Assembly: GCF_024609325.1 (NCBI RefSeq)
Contig: NZ_JANHMQ010000002.1
Coordinates: 372,001 to 436,000, forward strand
Source: Geothrix fuzhouensis
GTDB lineage: Bacteria > Acidobacteriota > Holophagae > Holophagales > Holophagaceae
Length of the DNA: 64,000 bases
Direction of reading: 5' to 3'
The notes under the pieces are model-generated. The model was not told where the DNA came from, searched no databases, and was given only the letters and a program-made list of their open reading frames with translations. Below, one piece after another: positions 22,994-32,489 of the stretch; within the stretch, counting starts at the first letter, position 1; each line of letters begins with the position of its first letter. Both the position numbers and the translations under genes were made by a program.

Positions 22994-24268
22994 TCAGTGG
23001 GCTTCCCCTTTTGGGATTTTACGCGCCGGGGTGGGTTCTTTCGCCAAAATCGCCAGGGCTTCGGCGGCGTCCCGGGGGTGCCGGGCCTCCCAGTCCAGCA
23101 CCCAGGGGGGCAGCTCTGCGTCCTCGTAGTCCCGCACCTTGCGATGCCAGCTCACGAGGGACTGCACCATGGCCTCGTGGAGGTTCTCCGCCTTGGGGGG
23201 GATGTGGCCCTCCCAGATGGGCTCGTGGAAGTAGGTGCGCAGGGTGGCCTCGGCAGGCTTGCCCCACACGGCGTAGGTGCGGTCGAGCGGGCCGCCGATG
23301 GGCTTCTGGTTGAGGTTCTCCCCATAAAGGTAATAGAACACGGCGTCGCCATCGCTCCAGTGGCGCAGCACGCCGAAGGCGCCCTTCAGCAGCAGGTCCT
23401 GGAGGGCGAGGTCCACGGGCTTGTCCGTGCGGAAGTCCCAGGGGCCCACATGGGCGTGGGCCACGCTGGGATAGCCAACCTCGGTGATCATCACGGGCTT
23501 GGGCCCCTTGGCGTCGGCGAAGCGGGCCGAGAGCGTGCGGGCCTTGTAGACGATCCACCACCAGGCGTCGCGGATCTGGATGGGCGTGGGGTATTCGTCG
23601 TACTTGGCGATGGGATCGTAGGTGTTGATGCCGATGACATCCAGGCAGTCGCCGAAGGTGAAGCTGTCGTGGCTATCGAAGTTCACGCTGTAGACCAGCT
23701 TGCCCTTGAAGACCTTGCGCACCTCGGCGGCGAGCGTCCGCCAGTGGTCGGGAAAGGCATGGGTGGAGGCCATCTCGGTGCCGAGGCTGTACCACTCCAC
23801 GCCGCCCTCCTGGGCCAGGGTCGCCAGGCGCACGTTGAAGTCCGTGTAATTGCGCCACCAGAGGTCCCAGTCTGAGGGCTCGATGTTGCCGCGCCACCAG
23901 TCGGCGTTGTCCGCCTCGTCCCGCAGGTTGATGGTGGGGAAGAACATCATGCGCAGGCCGCGCACCTTGGCCTGGTGGAAGGTGCGCCGCAGGCTCTCTT
24001 CCGTGGGGCTGGACGTGGGATGGCGGCGGATCTCGGTGCTGTGGCCCGTGTCCATGCGGTAGATGGCCTGGAGGCTCACGCAGGTGGCGCCGGTCGCCGC
24101 GATGCGATCCAGTTCCTCCCCGTAGTCGTAGTCCGGCACCCCGGCGTAGAGTCCCAGCACCATGCCGCGCGGCTGGGGCACCAGGGCCTTCCGCTGCGAG
24201 CGGCGGATGACCCAGAGGGCGAGGGGCAGGGCCAGGACGGCCATCAGGGCGAGGATGCGACGGGGCAT
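22994..24268 (-). CDS. GH113-like glycoside hydrolase, membrane-anchored or secreted
   Basis: The 424-residue protein has an N-terminal hydrophobic segment (ILALMAVLALPLALWVI), then a TIM-barrel glycosidase resembling family GH113. WYSLGTEMAS offers the acid/base Glu and MITEVGYPS the nucleophile Glu; ATCVSLQAIYRMD and NFDSHDSF are other recognisable parts. GH113 members act on beta-mannans, but substrate cannot be told here. The ATG at 24268 is chosen because it begins the signal/anchor; the longer reading adds 11 unlikely residues. Confidence 0.78.
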   Translation of the reverse strand: MPRRILALMAVLALPLALWVIRRSQRKALVPQPRGMVLGLYAGVPDYDYGEELDRIAATGATCVSLQAIYRMDTGHSTEIRRHPTSSPTEESLRRTFHQAKVRGLRMMFFPTINLRDEADNADWWRGNIEPSDWDLWWRNYTDFNVRLATLAQEGGVEWYSLGTEMASTHAFPDHWRTLAAEVRKVFKGKLVYSVNFDSHDSFTFGDCLDVIGINTYDPIAKYDEYPTPIQIRDAWWWIVYKARTLSARFADAKGPKPVMITEVGYPSVAHAHVGPWDFRTDKPVDLALQDLLLKGAFGVLRHWSDGDAVFYYLYGENLNQKPIGGPLDRTYAVWGKPAEATLRTYFHEPIWEGHIPPKAENLHEAMVQSLVSWHRKVRDYEDAELPPWVLDWEARHPRDAAEALAILAKEPTPARKIPKGEAH

Positions 24269-24312
24269 GAAGACTCCGGCTTCCAGGTTAGCGGGGGGCA
24301 TGGCGTCTGGAG

Positions 24313-25569
24313 CTATGTCCGCTCGACCCGTACCTGCACGATCCTCGTGCCTTCCATCTTCAGCACCGTGAGGCGGGCGCCTTCCACGTTCACGGATTCC
24401 TGGGGACGGGGCACGCGGCCGAGGCGGGCGAGGACCAGGCCGGCCAGGGTGTCGAAACCATCCCGCTCCCAGGTGAGACCCAGGCGCTGGGCCACGTCCT
24501 CCACATGGGCCTGACCGGAGACCAGGTAGACACCGGGGGACTGCACCACCAGGCCGGCGGGAGCCTCGTGCTCATCCTGGATCTCGCCAAAGACCTCCTC
24601 CAGCAGGTCCTCCATGGTGGCCAGGCCGGAGAGGCCGCCGAACTCGTCCACCACGATGGCGAGCTGGGTGCGGGTACGCTGCATTTCGCGGAGCAGGTCC
24701 ATGACCGGCTTGCTCTCGGGCACGAAGCGGGGGGGCTTCATGAGCGCAGACAGCGGGGGATGCTCGCCGTCAGGAAGCTGGATGAGGTCCTTGAGCAGCA
24801 GCACGCCGCGGATGTGGTCGATGCCACCCTCGTAGACAGGCAGCCGCGAATGGCGGGTCTGGGTGAAGGCCTGCCAGGCTTCCGGAATGGTGGCATCCAG
24901 GGGGAGTGCCGCGATGCGGGGGCGGGGGGTCATCACCTCGCGCACCAGGGTGTCACCGAAGGTCACGACGTTCCGGATGAGCTCCCGGTCTCCGGCCTCC
25001 AGGATGCCCTCGGCCTCGCCTTCCTCCAGCAGGGCGGTGACGGCCTCCTCGGTGGCGTCCTCAGGCTCGGCGTCCTTCGCGCGTTCCTGGGAACGCCGGT
25101 CGATGAGCCGGGCCACGGGTTCCACCAGAGGTCCAAGAAGGGGCTGGATGGGCGAATAGAGAGGGAAGAGGCGGATCAGCCAACGACCTGGATCGCCGGA
25201 CGTGAGGAGGGCGGGCAGGGCCAGGTCCAGCCCCCAGAGTCCCACCAGCACCAGGAAGCCGAGGCTCCAACCGCCGCCGGGGAGGGCGAGGCGGAAGGGC
25301 CAGAGCAGGCCCAGGAGGACCAGCAGGAGGGCCTTGTTCCAGAATTCGAGGCCCATGCCCAGGGCGCGGGGCCGCTCCAGCAGCGTCGCCAGGCGCGCAT
25401 CCCGGATGGCGCCCTCTTCGAGGAGCCGCCGGCGCTGCAGCGAGGGCAGGGCGTGGAACGCCGAGAGCAGAGCCGTGATCCCGATCCGGTAGAGGAGCAA
25501 GGCCAGGGCGGCGAGGAGAAGCCAGGATGGGGGGGCGTTGCCGCCAGGATCAGCCATTGTTCCATTCAT
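24313..25569 (-). CDS. CBS-pair/CorC transporter-associated protein (CNNM/HlyC-type)
   Basis: The 418-residue protein has several hydrophobic segments in the first 160 residues, a CBS-domain pair (about 210-330: [13 protein letters not shown], then SRLPVYEGG and [23 protein letters not shown]) and a C-terminal CorC/HlyC domain ending near residue 415. This is the layout of CNNM/hemolysin-C-type Mg2+/Co2+ transport proteins, although the membrane part is poorly conserved compared with the family. Inner membrane. The ATG at 25569 is the first of two close starts. Confidence 0.88.
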   Translation of the reverse strand: MNGTMADPGGNAPPSWLLLAALALLLYRIGITALLSAFHALPSLQRRRLLEEGAIRDARLATLLERPRALGMGLEFWNKALLLVLLGLLWPFRLALPGGGWSLGFLVLVGLWGLDLALPALLTSGDPGRWLIRLFPLYSPIQPLLGPLVEPVARLIDRRSQERAKDAEPEDATEEAVTALLEEGEAEGILEAGDRELIRNVVTFGDTLVREVMTPRPRIAALPLDATIPEAWQAFTQTRHSRLPVYEGGIDHIRGVLLLKDLIQLPDGEHPPLSALMKPPRFVPESKPVMDLLREMQRTRTQLAIVVDEFGGLSGLATMEDLLEEVFGEIQDEHEAPAGLVVQSPGVYLVSGQAHVEDVAQRLGLTWERDGFDTLAGLVLARLGRVPRPQESVNVEGARLTVLKMEGTRIVQVRVERT

Positions 25570-25603
25570 CTTAGATTCATTAGGTTATCCCGGGATGAAA
25601 AAG

Positions 25604-25779
25604 CGGAACACAGAGGACGCAGACGCCCACAGAGGACGCAGAGAAAAGCGCTGAAAAGGGGAGCACCCCCAGGACACTCGTGGCCGATAGGGCTTCGGAA
25701 TCATGAAGGTTCTCGACCACCGTCATGCAGCAATTCTCTGCGTCCTCTGTTGCTCTCTGTGCCCTCTGTGTTCCTGCCG
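25604..25779. repeat. dispersed inverted repeat, CACAGAGGACGCAG-word class
   Basis: The left arm has CGGAACACAGAGGACGCAG and a second copy of the word; the right arm has the reverse complement words CTCTGCGTCCTCTGT and CCCTCTGTGTTCCTGCCG. A half copy is at 16627-16690. It fills the 236-bp gap between two minus-strand genes. Confidence 0.8.
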
Positions 25780-25805
25780 TTTAAGAGGTCCAGAAGCAGG
25801 TCACC

Positions 25806-27269
25806 TCAAGGATGTTCCTGCCTCGCCAGGATCTGTCGGGCCACCGCGGCCTTCGCCCGCGGGCTGAGGTGCAGCTTCCGTCGTTCGGCTTCGCGAAAGT
25901 ATTCCTCCGGGTCGCGGCACAGACCGTCAGGCGTGGGAGGCAGTCCCTTGCGGGCCCGGGCGGCGTTCAGGAAACCGTAGGGTTCCTTCGCCAATTCGGG
26001 GCTTTGGAGGAAGTGGCGGAAGGTCCACCAGCCGCCCAGCACGAACCAGACGCCCAGCACGGCCACGGCCCGGTGCTGGAGTCGGCGCATGAGGTCCGGC
26101 GACTTCCGCACCTTCTGCCACCAGACGCCGGCGGTGAGGGTCAGGGCGATGAGGGTCGCCGTCATCAGCAGGGTGCCCGTCCAGCCCAGGCTGCCCCAGC
26201 CCCAGCCGGTGAGGGCGATGACCGCGGGGGCCAGCAGCACGCTGAAGATCAGGTTGAGGTGGAGCATGTAGAGCAGCAGCGATTCCCGGCTGGCGGCATC
26301 GATGGGGTTGGGGCCCTTCCAGCGGGGGCGGAGCAGGTCTACCGCGCCCATGACCGTGCCGCCGAGGAGGATCCAGCCCAGGCGGGCGGCCACACTGGGC
26401 AGGGTGGTGTTGGAGATGGCTCCGAGCTCGCTGTAGGTGAAGGCGCCGGAGCGGCTGTGCAGCAGCCATACGCCGTTCTCCTGGAGCCAGGTGCCGCCCC
26501 AGAGCCAGGCGTGCTGGGCCGAGGCGCCCCAGGTCAGCAGGAAGGCGCCGACGACCGCAAGCCCGGCGAGGAAGCGGGCTTCGCTCCAGCGGGCCTTCCC
26601 ATCGGCGACCTCGACGCGGAAGTGCCGGTACAGCCCTCCCAGGAAGGCGCCAAAAGCCGGGAAGGCGATCCAGGGGAACAGCGGGAACAGGGCCTGCACG
26701 CCGCGGTCGGCATTGCCGTTGAAGAGCCCGCGGATGGGCAGCCACATGCCGTCCGCCACGCCCGTGGCCCAGAGGTGGGGCGCGATCACCGGCACGAATA
26801 CGGCGATCGCCAGGGCGAGGGCAGTGAAGATCCGCGGGTTCCGCACCAGGCGAGCGAGCAACTGGAGGATGAGCAAGGAGAAGACGATGCACTGGAGCAC
26901 GTCGATCTTGAACAGCTCCCGGGCCTTCTGCGTGGTGTTGAGCACCGTCCAGTCCGCGGCCGTGAGGCCCGGTGCGTGCAAGGCATAGGCGCAGAGCAGG
27001 ATGAAGCCCAGGCGCCGGGCCGTATCGGGCCAGAAGGGCCGCAGCGTGCCATCCGTCCGGAAGGTGGAGATCGCCAGACTGTAGCCCGCGGCCATGGTGA
27101 AGCTGGGCGCCACCAGGCCGTTGAGGTAGTTCAGCCAGTCGGGACGCAACCCAGCGTGCAGCCACACATTCACCGCATGCACTTCGATCATCACGATCAC
27201 CGCCCAGCCCCGCAGCTGGTCGATCCAGTCGCAGCGCTTGGAGGGCGTCAGGTCATTCCAGAGAGACAT
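25806..27269 (-). CDS. multi-pass acyltransferase, HGSNAT/DUF1624-like
   Basis: The 487-residue membrane protein has ten or more helices and opens with DWIDQLRGWAVIVMIEVHAV, the pattern of HGSNAT/DUF1624-like and acyltransferase-3-like families in which the His near residue 30 is essential for acyl transfer. LLLYMLHLNLIF in the second half matches the later conserved His helix. It probably moves acyl groups to sugars across the membrane. The ATG at 27269 follows GAGGAAG and begins seven residues after an alternative ATG. Confidence 0.78.
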   Translation of the reverse strand: MSLWNDLTPSKRCDWIDQLRGWAVIVMIEVHAVNVWLHAGLRPDWLNYLNGLVAPSFTMAAGYSLAISTFRTDGTLRPFWPDTARRLGFILLCAYALHAPGLTAADWTVLNTTQKARELFKIDVLQCIVFSLLILQLLARLVRNPRIFTALALAIAVFVPVIAPHLWATGVADGMWLPIRGLFNGNADRGVQALFPLFPWIAFPAFGAFLGGLYRHFRVEVADGKARWSEARFLAGLAVVGAFLLTWGASAQHAWLWGGTWLQENGVWLLHSRSGAFTYSELGAISNTTLPSVAARLGWILLGGTVMGAVDLLRPRWKGPNPIDAASRESLLLYMLHLNLIFSVLLAPAVIALTGWGWGSLGWTGTLLMTATLIALTLTAGVWWQKVRKSPDLMRRLQHRAVAVLGVWFVLGGWWTFRHFLQSPELAKEPYGFLNAARARKGLPPTPDGLCRDPEEYFREAERRKLHLSPRAKAAVARQILARQEHP

Positions 27270-27406
27270 CGCATCTTCCTCATTTGGCATTCAAGGAACG
27301 CTTCGGTTGTTCGACCAGATCTCGAAAGAAAAACACTCGCCGAGATCGTAGGAGGAAACGGAGGTCCACTGAAAAAGCATGCCATGACTGATCTTGAAAA
27401 GTGTTT

Positions 27407-27483
27407 AACCGCAGATGTCGCAGATTTGCGCAGATGAAAAGCCCTGGGCTCACCCATCTGCGTCATCTGCGACATCTGTGGTT
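27407..27483. repeat. dispersed inverted repeat, CGCAGAT-word class (second copy)
   Basis: AACCGCAGATGTCGCAGAT on the left is matched by ATCTGCGACATCTGTGGTT on the right, with extra CAGATTTGCGCAGAT and CATCTGCGTCATC words inside. The left arm is identical to the copy at 20720. Confidence 0.85.
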
Positions 27484-27505
27484 TCTACTTTTCCATTGAT
27501 CGTGT

Positions 27506-29014
27506 TTAGGTGGCCTGCTTCCGCATCACGCTGTGCTTCTTGCCGTAGAGGAAGTAGATGATGAAGCCGATGGCCAGCCAGGTGATGAGCCGCCACCAGT
27601 TCGCCACGGGCAGGGAGAACATGAGCATGAGGCAGCTGAGGACGCCCATGACCGGCACGACGGGCACCCAGGGGCAGCGGAAGGGCCGCTCGGCATCGGG
27701 GTACTTCTTCCGCATGATGAGCACCGCGGCGCAGACGATGACGAAGGCCAGCAGGGTGCCGATGTTGGCCAGGTGCAGCAGGGCATCGATCGGCAGGAAG
27801 CCCGCCAGAATGCCCACGAAACAGCCGACGAGGATGGTGGACTTCCAGGGCGTGCGGAACTTCGGATGCACGTCGCCGAAGGTGGCCTTGGGCAGCAGGC
27901 CGTCCCGGGCCATGGCGAGGAACACGCGGGGGCCGCTCAGCATCATGACCAGCAGCACGGAGGTGATGCCCGCCACACCGGCGGTGGCGATGAGGCCCTC
28001 GGCCCAGCCCAGGCCCTTCTGGCTGAAGGCGATGGAGACCGGCGCGTTGATGTCGAGCTGGTCGTACTTGACCATGCCCGTGAGCACGGCCACCACGGCG
28101 ATGTAGAGCACCGTGCAGACCACCAGGGAGACGATGATGCCGATAGGTACGTCGCGCTGGGGATTCTTGGCCTCCTCGGTGTGGGTGGAGACCGAATCGA
28201 AGCCGATGTAGGCGAAGAAGATGATGGCCGCGCCGGCCATGGTGCCGATGGGCGCGCCGCCGCCGTCCACCTGGCCCGCCACGTGGTGGCCGAAGAAGCT
28301 GATGCCCGTCCAGCCGAAGGGGGCGAAGGGATGCCAGTTGGTGGTGTTGATGAAGAAGGCGCCGACGCCGATGACGAACAGCACGGCCGCAACCTTGATG
28401 GCCACCATGGCCGCGTTGAAGTTGGCGCTTTCGTGGATGCCCTTCACCAGCACGGCGGTGACCAGGGCCACGATGAGGAGGGCGGGCAGGTTCATGAAGG
28501 CGCCCGTGGACGCGAAGTGGCCCGTGAGGGGGTCGTACTTCCAGGGGGATTCGCTCACCAGCTTGGGCACATGGATGCCGATCTTGCTGATGGCGCTCTG
28601 GAAGTAGGCCGACCAGCCCGTGGCCACGGCCGCACTGGAGACGCCGTATTCGAGGATGAGATCCCAGCCGATGATCCAGGCGAACAGCTCGCCCAGGGTG
28701 GCGTAGGCGTAGGTGTAGGCCGACCCGGCCACAGGCACCATGGCGGCGAATTCCGCATAGCACAAGGCCGCGAAGATGCAGGTGATGCCGGCGATGACGT
28801 AGGAGAGCATCAGGGAGGGACCAGCGATGTTGTGGGCGGCGGCGCCCGTGGCGACGAAGATGCCGGCGCCGATGATGGCCCCCACGCCCAGAGCGGTGAG
28901 CTGCACGGGGCCGAGGATGCGGCGGAGGCGGTTCTCGCCCCTGGCCTCCTCGAGGAGGAGGGCCAGGGGCTTCCGCGCAAAAATCTGGGAGGCGGGACGT
29001 GGATCGTTCGACAT
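27506..29014 (-). CDS. APC-family amino acid permease
   Basis: The 502-residue inner-membrane transporter has about 12 helices. The first carries GAIIGAGIFVATG, the substrate-binding unwound segment of APC transporters; FIGFDSVSTHTEEAKNP (as FAYIGFDSVST then HTEEAKNPQRD) is the typical helix-6 region of the cationic amino acid transporter/YfnA branch. Substrate is an amino acid, identity unknown. The ATG at 29014 has GGAG upstream; upstream in-frame starts would add a Pro-rich tail without similarity. Confidence 0.92.
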   Translation of the reverse strand: MSNDPRPASQIFARKPLALLLEEARGENRLRRILGPVQLTALGVGAIIGAGIFVATGAAAHNIAGPSLMLSYVIAGITCIFAALCYAEFAAMVPVAGSAYTYAYATLGELFAWIIGWDLILEYGVSSAAVATGWSAYFQSAISKIGIHVPKLVSESPWKYDPLTGHFASTGAFMNLPALLIVALVTAVLVKGIHESANFNAAMVAIKVAAVLFVIGVGAFFINTTNWHPFAPFGWTGISFFGHHVAGQVDGGGAPIGTMAGAAIIFFAYIGFDSVSTHTEEAKNPQRDVPIGIIVSLVVCTVLYIAVVAVLTGMVKYDQLDINAPVSIAFSQKGLGWAEGLIATAGVAGITSVLLVMMLSGPRVFLAMARDGLLPKATFGDVHPKFRTPWKSTILVGCFVGILAGFLPIDALLHLANIGTLLAFVIVCAAVLIMRKKYPDAERPFRCPWVPVVPVMGVLSCLMLMFSLPVANWWRLITWLAIGFIIYFLYGKKHSVMRKQAT

Positions 29015-29125
29015 GAACAAGACTCCATACGATCCGGGTTCGTGAACCCGGAAGGGGATTCCAGGGGATGGTGCGCCAGGGGCTTCCGGCGATGCTACCA
29101 CCAGGGGCCGGGGCTATGATGGCCG

Positions 29126-29830
29126 ATGCTTCCGGCTGGTTCCCTTCCCCGCCTCGCGGCGGCCCGTGGTTATCTGCTCCTCTGCCGGGGCTGCCTGGGC
29201 CGCGTGGGAGAAGGCGCGGAGGCGGGGCTTTGCGCCCGCTGCTGGGAGGGCCTGCTGCCATTGCCCGAGGGGCGCTGTGCCTGCTGTGCCCTGCTGCATG
29301 CGGAAACGGACTGTCCCGAGGCCGTGGCCTGGGAGCACGGGGATGCCCTCTGGGACTACCACGGCGGCCGGCCACCCCTGGGCGCGCTCCTGTTGCCCGG
29401 CATCAAGCAGGGCGAAACGGGGTGGCGGGCGGCCCTCCTCCGGCGCTTGGCCCAGGCCCCGCTGCCGGACTGGGCCTCGGAGGTGGACCTGGTGACCTCG
29501 GCGCCGAGTGCCTGGCCGCGCCGCCTGCTGCGAGGGTTCGACCTGGGGGCCGAAGCCGGCCGGGCCGTGGCCGACCGGGTTGGCCGGCCGTTCGAGTCCC
29601 TGTTGACCAAGGCCTGGTTCAGCGGCCGTCAGGCCGCACGCACCGAAAGCGCCCGCCGCCGCCTCCCCCGGAAGGCCATCACCTTGCGGCCAGGCCTCGG
29701 GTTGGAAGGAACCGTGCTGCTCGTGGACGATGTGTGGACGACCGGCACCACCCTGCTTCGCTGTGCCCAGGCCCTGAAGGAGGGCGGTGCGGCTGAGGTG
29801 CGGGTGCTGACGCTGTTCCGGGCACTGTAG
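29126..29830 (+). CDS. comF: ComF family phosphoribosyltransferase-like protein
   Basis: The 234-residue protein starts with paired Cys motifs (CRGC, CARC, CACC) forming a zinc ribbon and ends with a PRTase domain whose PRPP loop is VLLVDDVWTTGTT (residues about 196-208). This is the ComF/GntX layout; ComF acts in DNA uptake for natural transformation. ComF in an integron-bearing genome is of interest because cassette pickup needs incoming DNA. Start ATG at 29126; divergent from the permease. Confidence 0.9.
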   Translation: MLPAGSLPRLAAARGYLLLCRGCLGRVGEGAEAGLCARCWEGLLPLPEGRCACCALLHAETDCPEAVAWEHGDALWDYHGGRPPLGALLLPGIKQGETGWRAALLRRLAQAPLPDWASEVDLVTSAPSAWPRRLLRGFDLGAEAGRAVADRVGRPFESLLTKAWFSGRQAARTESARRRLPRKAITLRPGLGLEGTVLLVDDVWTTGTTLLRCAQALKEGGAAEVRVLTLFRAL

Positions 29831-29851
29831 GGAAGCAGACTCCGGAGCGCT

Positions 29852-30946
29852 TTAGCTGAGCGCCTGCCTCATGGGCACGGCGCTTCCGGCGGCGCGCAGG
29901 TAGGACGCGGGCCAGGGAACGTCCACGCCCAGGGCCTGGGCGGCATGCAGGGGCCAGCGGGGGTCGCGGAGGAGTTCCCGACCCAGCAGAATCATGTCGG
30001 CGGATTCCTCAGTCAGGATCTGCTCGGCCTGCTCGGCACCGGTGATGAGGCCCACGGCGCCCGTGAGGAGGCCCGCTTCGGCGCGGATCCGGGCGGCGAA
30101 GGGCACCTGATAGCCGGGGCCCAGGGGGATGTTGGCGCGGGGTACCAGGCCACCGGAGGAGCAGTCCACCAGGTCCACGCCCAGGTCCTTCAGCTCCTTC
30201 GCCAAGGTCACGGACTCGTCCAGAGTCCAGCCGCCCTCCACCCAATCCGTGGCGGAGATCCGCGCGAAGAGGGGCAGCTCCTCGGGCAGGATGTTGCGCA
30301 AGGCGCCCACCACCTCGCGGACCAGGCGGGTCCGGTTCTCGAAGGAGCCGCCATATGCGTCGGTGCGGTGGTTCGACAGGGGCGACAGGAACTGGTGCAG
30401 CAGGTACCCGTGGGCGGCGTGGACCTCGATGACCCGGAAGCCCGCGGCCACGGCACGGCGCGCCGCGTCCATGAAGGCTTCGATGATGGCCAGGATCCCG
30501 GGCTCATCCAGGGCCGTGGGCACAGTCCAGCCGGCATCGAAGGGCAGGGCGCTGGGCGCCTCGGGCGTCCAGCCGCCCGAGGCCGGGGGGAGGCTCCCGC
30601 TGCCCTTCCAGGGGGCCGGGTTCGAGGCCTTGCGGCCCGCGTGGGCCAGTTGGATGCCCGGCACGGCGCCCTGGGAGGCGATGAAATGGACGATGCGGGC
30701 CAGCACTTCGGCCTGGTCATCGTCCCAGAGGCCCAGATCATCCGGGCTGATGCGCCCTTCCGGGACCACGGCGGTAGCCTCGGTGAACACCAGGCCCGCG
30801 CCCCCCTGGGCCAGGCCGCCCAGGTGGACCAGGTGCCAGTCGTTGGCCAATCCATCCTGGGCTTGGTACTGGCACATGGGCGAGACGGCAATGCGGTTGG
30901 GAAGTGTGAGGCCGCGGAGGGGAAGGGGCTGGAAAAGACGGGACAT
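29852..30946 (-). CDS. NADH:flavin oxidoreductase, old yellow enzyme (YqjM-like)
   Basis: The 364-residue FMN enzyme reduces activated C=C bonds. SPMCQYQA near residue 25 has the Cys typical of the YqjM (thermophilic-like) OYE class; HAGRKA, HAAHGYLLHQFLSPLSN (two active-site His, Tyr) and YGGSFENRTRL are standard family motifs. The ATG at 30946 follows AGGAG. Its stop is 21 bp from the end of the convergent comF. Physiological substrate unknown. Confidence 0.93.
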   Translation of the reverse strand: MSRLFQPLPLRGLTLPNRIAVSPMCQYQAQDGLANDWHLVHLGGLAQGGAGLVFTEATAVVPEGRISPDDLGLWDDDQAEVLARIVHFIASQGAVPGIQLAHAGRKASNPAPWKGSGSLPPASGGWTPEAPSALPFDAGWTVPTALDEPGILAIIEAFMDAARRAVAAGFRVIEVHAAHGYLLHQFLSPLSNHRTDAYGGSFENRTRLVREVVGALRNILPEELPLFARISATDWVEGGWTLDESVTLAKELKDLGVDLVDCSSGGLVPRANIPLGPGYQVPFAARIRAEAGLLTGAVGLITGAEQAEQILTEESADMILLGRELLRDPRWPLHAAQALGVDVPWPASYLRAAGSAVPMRQALS

Positions 30947-31015
30947 GGGCACTCCTGGAACCACGAGCGTAGCTGAATCGGGAGGGGCCCGAAGACCCCT
31001 CCCGGGGTGCGTTGC

Positions 31016-32335
31016 CTACACGTGAAGTGCCTTGCGCACCTCTGCTTCCAGCACCCCCTCCCGGATCTCCGCCAGGTCGTAGCGGACGCGGGTCATGGGT
31101 TTGGTGACCTTGAGGATGCGGGTGAGGTCGATGGGGGTGCCGCTGAGCACCACGTCACAGGGGGTGGCCTCGATGGTGGCCTGCAGGTCCTTCACCTGCT
31201 GCTCGCCGTAGCCCATGGCGGGCAGGATGCCCTGAGCGTTGGGGTACTTGCGGTAGGTGGCGGCGATGGAGGCCACGGCGTAGGGCGTGGGATCCACGAT
31301 CTCGTGCGCGCCCATGGCCTTGGCGGCGACCACGCCGGCGCCGTAGGTCATGGAGCCGTGGGTGAGCGTGGGGCCGTCCTCGATGACCAGGGCCCGCTTG
31401 CCCTTCACCATCTCCGGCTTGTCGCAGCTCACGGGGCTGTTCGCGCGGATGACGCGGGCCTTGGGGTTCACCAGGGCCGCGTTGGCCTCGATGGCCTTGA
31501 TGTCGGCTTCCTTGGCGCTGTCGCACTTGTTGATGAGGATGATGTCGGCCATGCGGAAGTTGGCTTCGCCGGGGTGATAGGCCATCTCGTGGCCGGAGCG
31601 CAGGGGATCGGCGATGCAGAGGTGCAGGTCGCTCTTGTAGAAGGGCAAATCGTTGTTGCCGCCGTCCCAGAGGATGACGTCGGCCTCCTGTTCGGCGCTG
31701 CGGATGATCTGTTCATAGTCCACGCCGGCGTAGACCACGAAGCCGTTGTCAATGTGCGGTTCGTACTCCTCGCGCTCCTCGATGGTGCATGCGTGCTTGT
31801 CCAGGTCGCTGTAGTCCGCGAAGCGCTGGCAGGCCTGCTTGGCCAGGTCGCCGTAGGGCATGGGGTGGCGGATGGCCACGACCTTCTTGCCGAGCTTCTT
31901 GAGGATGTTGCTGATGTAGCGGGTGGTCTGGCTCTTGCCGGCGCCCGTGCGCACGGCCGTGATCCCGATGACGGGTTTGGTGGACTGGATCATGGTCTTG
32001 TCCGCGCCCAGCAGCTCGAAGTCGCAGCCATGGGCGATGCAAAGGCTGGCCAGATGCATGACGGTGGCGTGGGGCACATCGGAATACGAGAACACCGCGG
32101 CGTCGATCCGTTCTCGCCGGATGAGGTTTACCAACTCCGATTCGTCGAAGATGGGGATGCCTTCCGGATAGAGCTTTCCGGCGAGCACGGCCGGGTAGCG
32201 GCGACCGGCGATGTCCGGGATCTGGGTGGCCGTGAAGGCCACCACCTGGTACGCGGGGTTGTCCCGGTACACGGTGTTGAAGTTGTGGAAGTCGCGGCCG
32301 GCGGCTCCCAGGATCACCACGCGTCGGATCGGCAT
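31016..32335 (-). CDS. cyclic 2,3-diphosphoglycerate synthetase-like GTPase
   Basis: The 439-residue protein has an N-terminal Rossmann-type segment (VVILGAAGRDFHNF) and a central P-loop, TAVRTGAGKSQTTRYI, followed by ILWDGGNNDLPF and IILINKCD. The order matches the bacterial relatives of archaeal cyclic 2,3-diphosphoglycerate synthetase. In methanogens the product is a thermoprotectant and phosphate store; the bacterial role is not settled. The ATG at 32335 begins the conserved part; the reading frame upstream is not conserved-looking. Confidence 0.82.
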   Translation of the reverse strand: MPIRRVVILGAAGRDFHNFNTVYRDNPAYQVVAFTATQIPDIAGRRYPAVLAGKLYPEGIPIFDESELVNLIRRERIDAAVFSYSDVPHATVMHLASLCIAHGCDFELLGADKTMIQSTKPVIGITAVRTGAGKSQTTRYISNILKKLGKKVVAIRHPMPYGDLAKQACQRFADYSDLDKHACTIEEREEYEPHIDNGFVVYAGVDYEQIIRSAEQEADVILWDGGNNDLPFYKSDLHLCIADPLRSGHEMAYHPGEANFRMADIILINKCDSAKEADIKAIEANAALVNPKARVIRANSPVSCDKPEMVKGKRALVIEDGPTLTHGSMTYGAGVVAAKAMGAHEIVDPTPYAVASIAATYRKYPNAQGILPAMGYGEQQVKDLQATIEATPCDVVLSGTPIDLTRILKVTKPMTRVRYDLAEIREGVLEAEVRKALHV

Positions 32336-32489
32336 GGTCCTATGCCTTTCGGTCCAGCGGTGCGCCGACACGCTCGGGGGTGGCAGTCCTGGCGGCACCG
32401 CGACCCAGGGAGGATAGCCCTCCCGGCTGTGTCTTGAGAACAGGCTTGTGGCTTGAATCACATGCCCGGGATAGGTCTATGCTTCTTCC

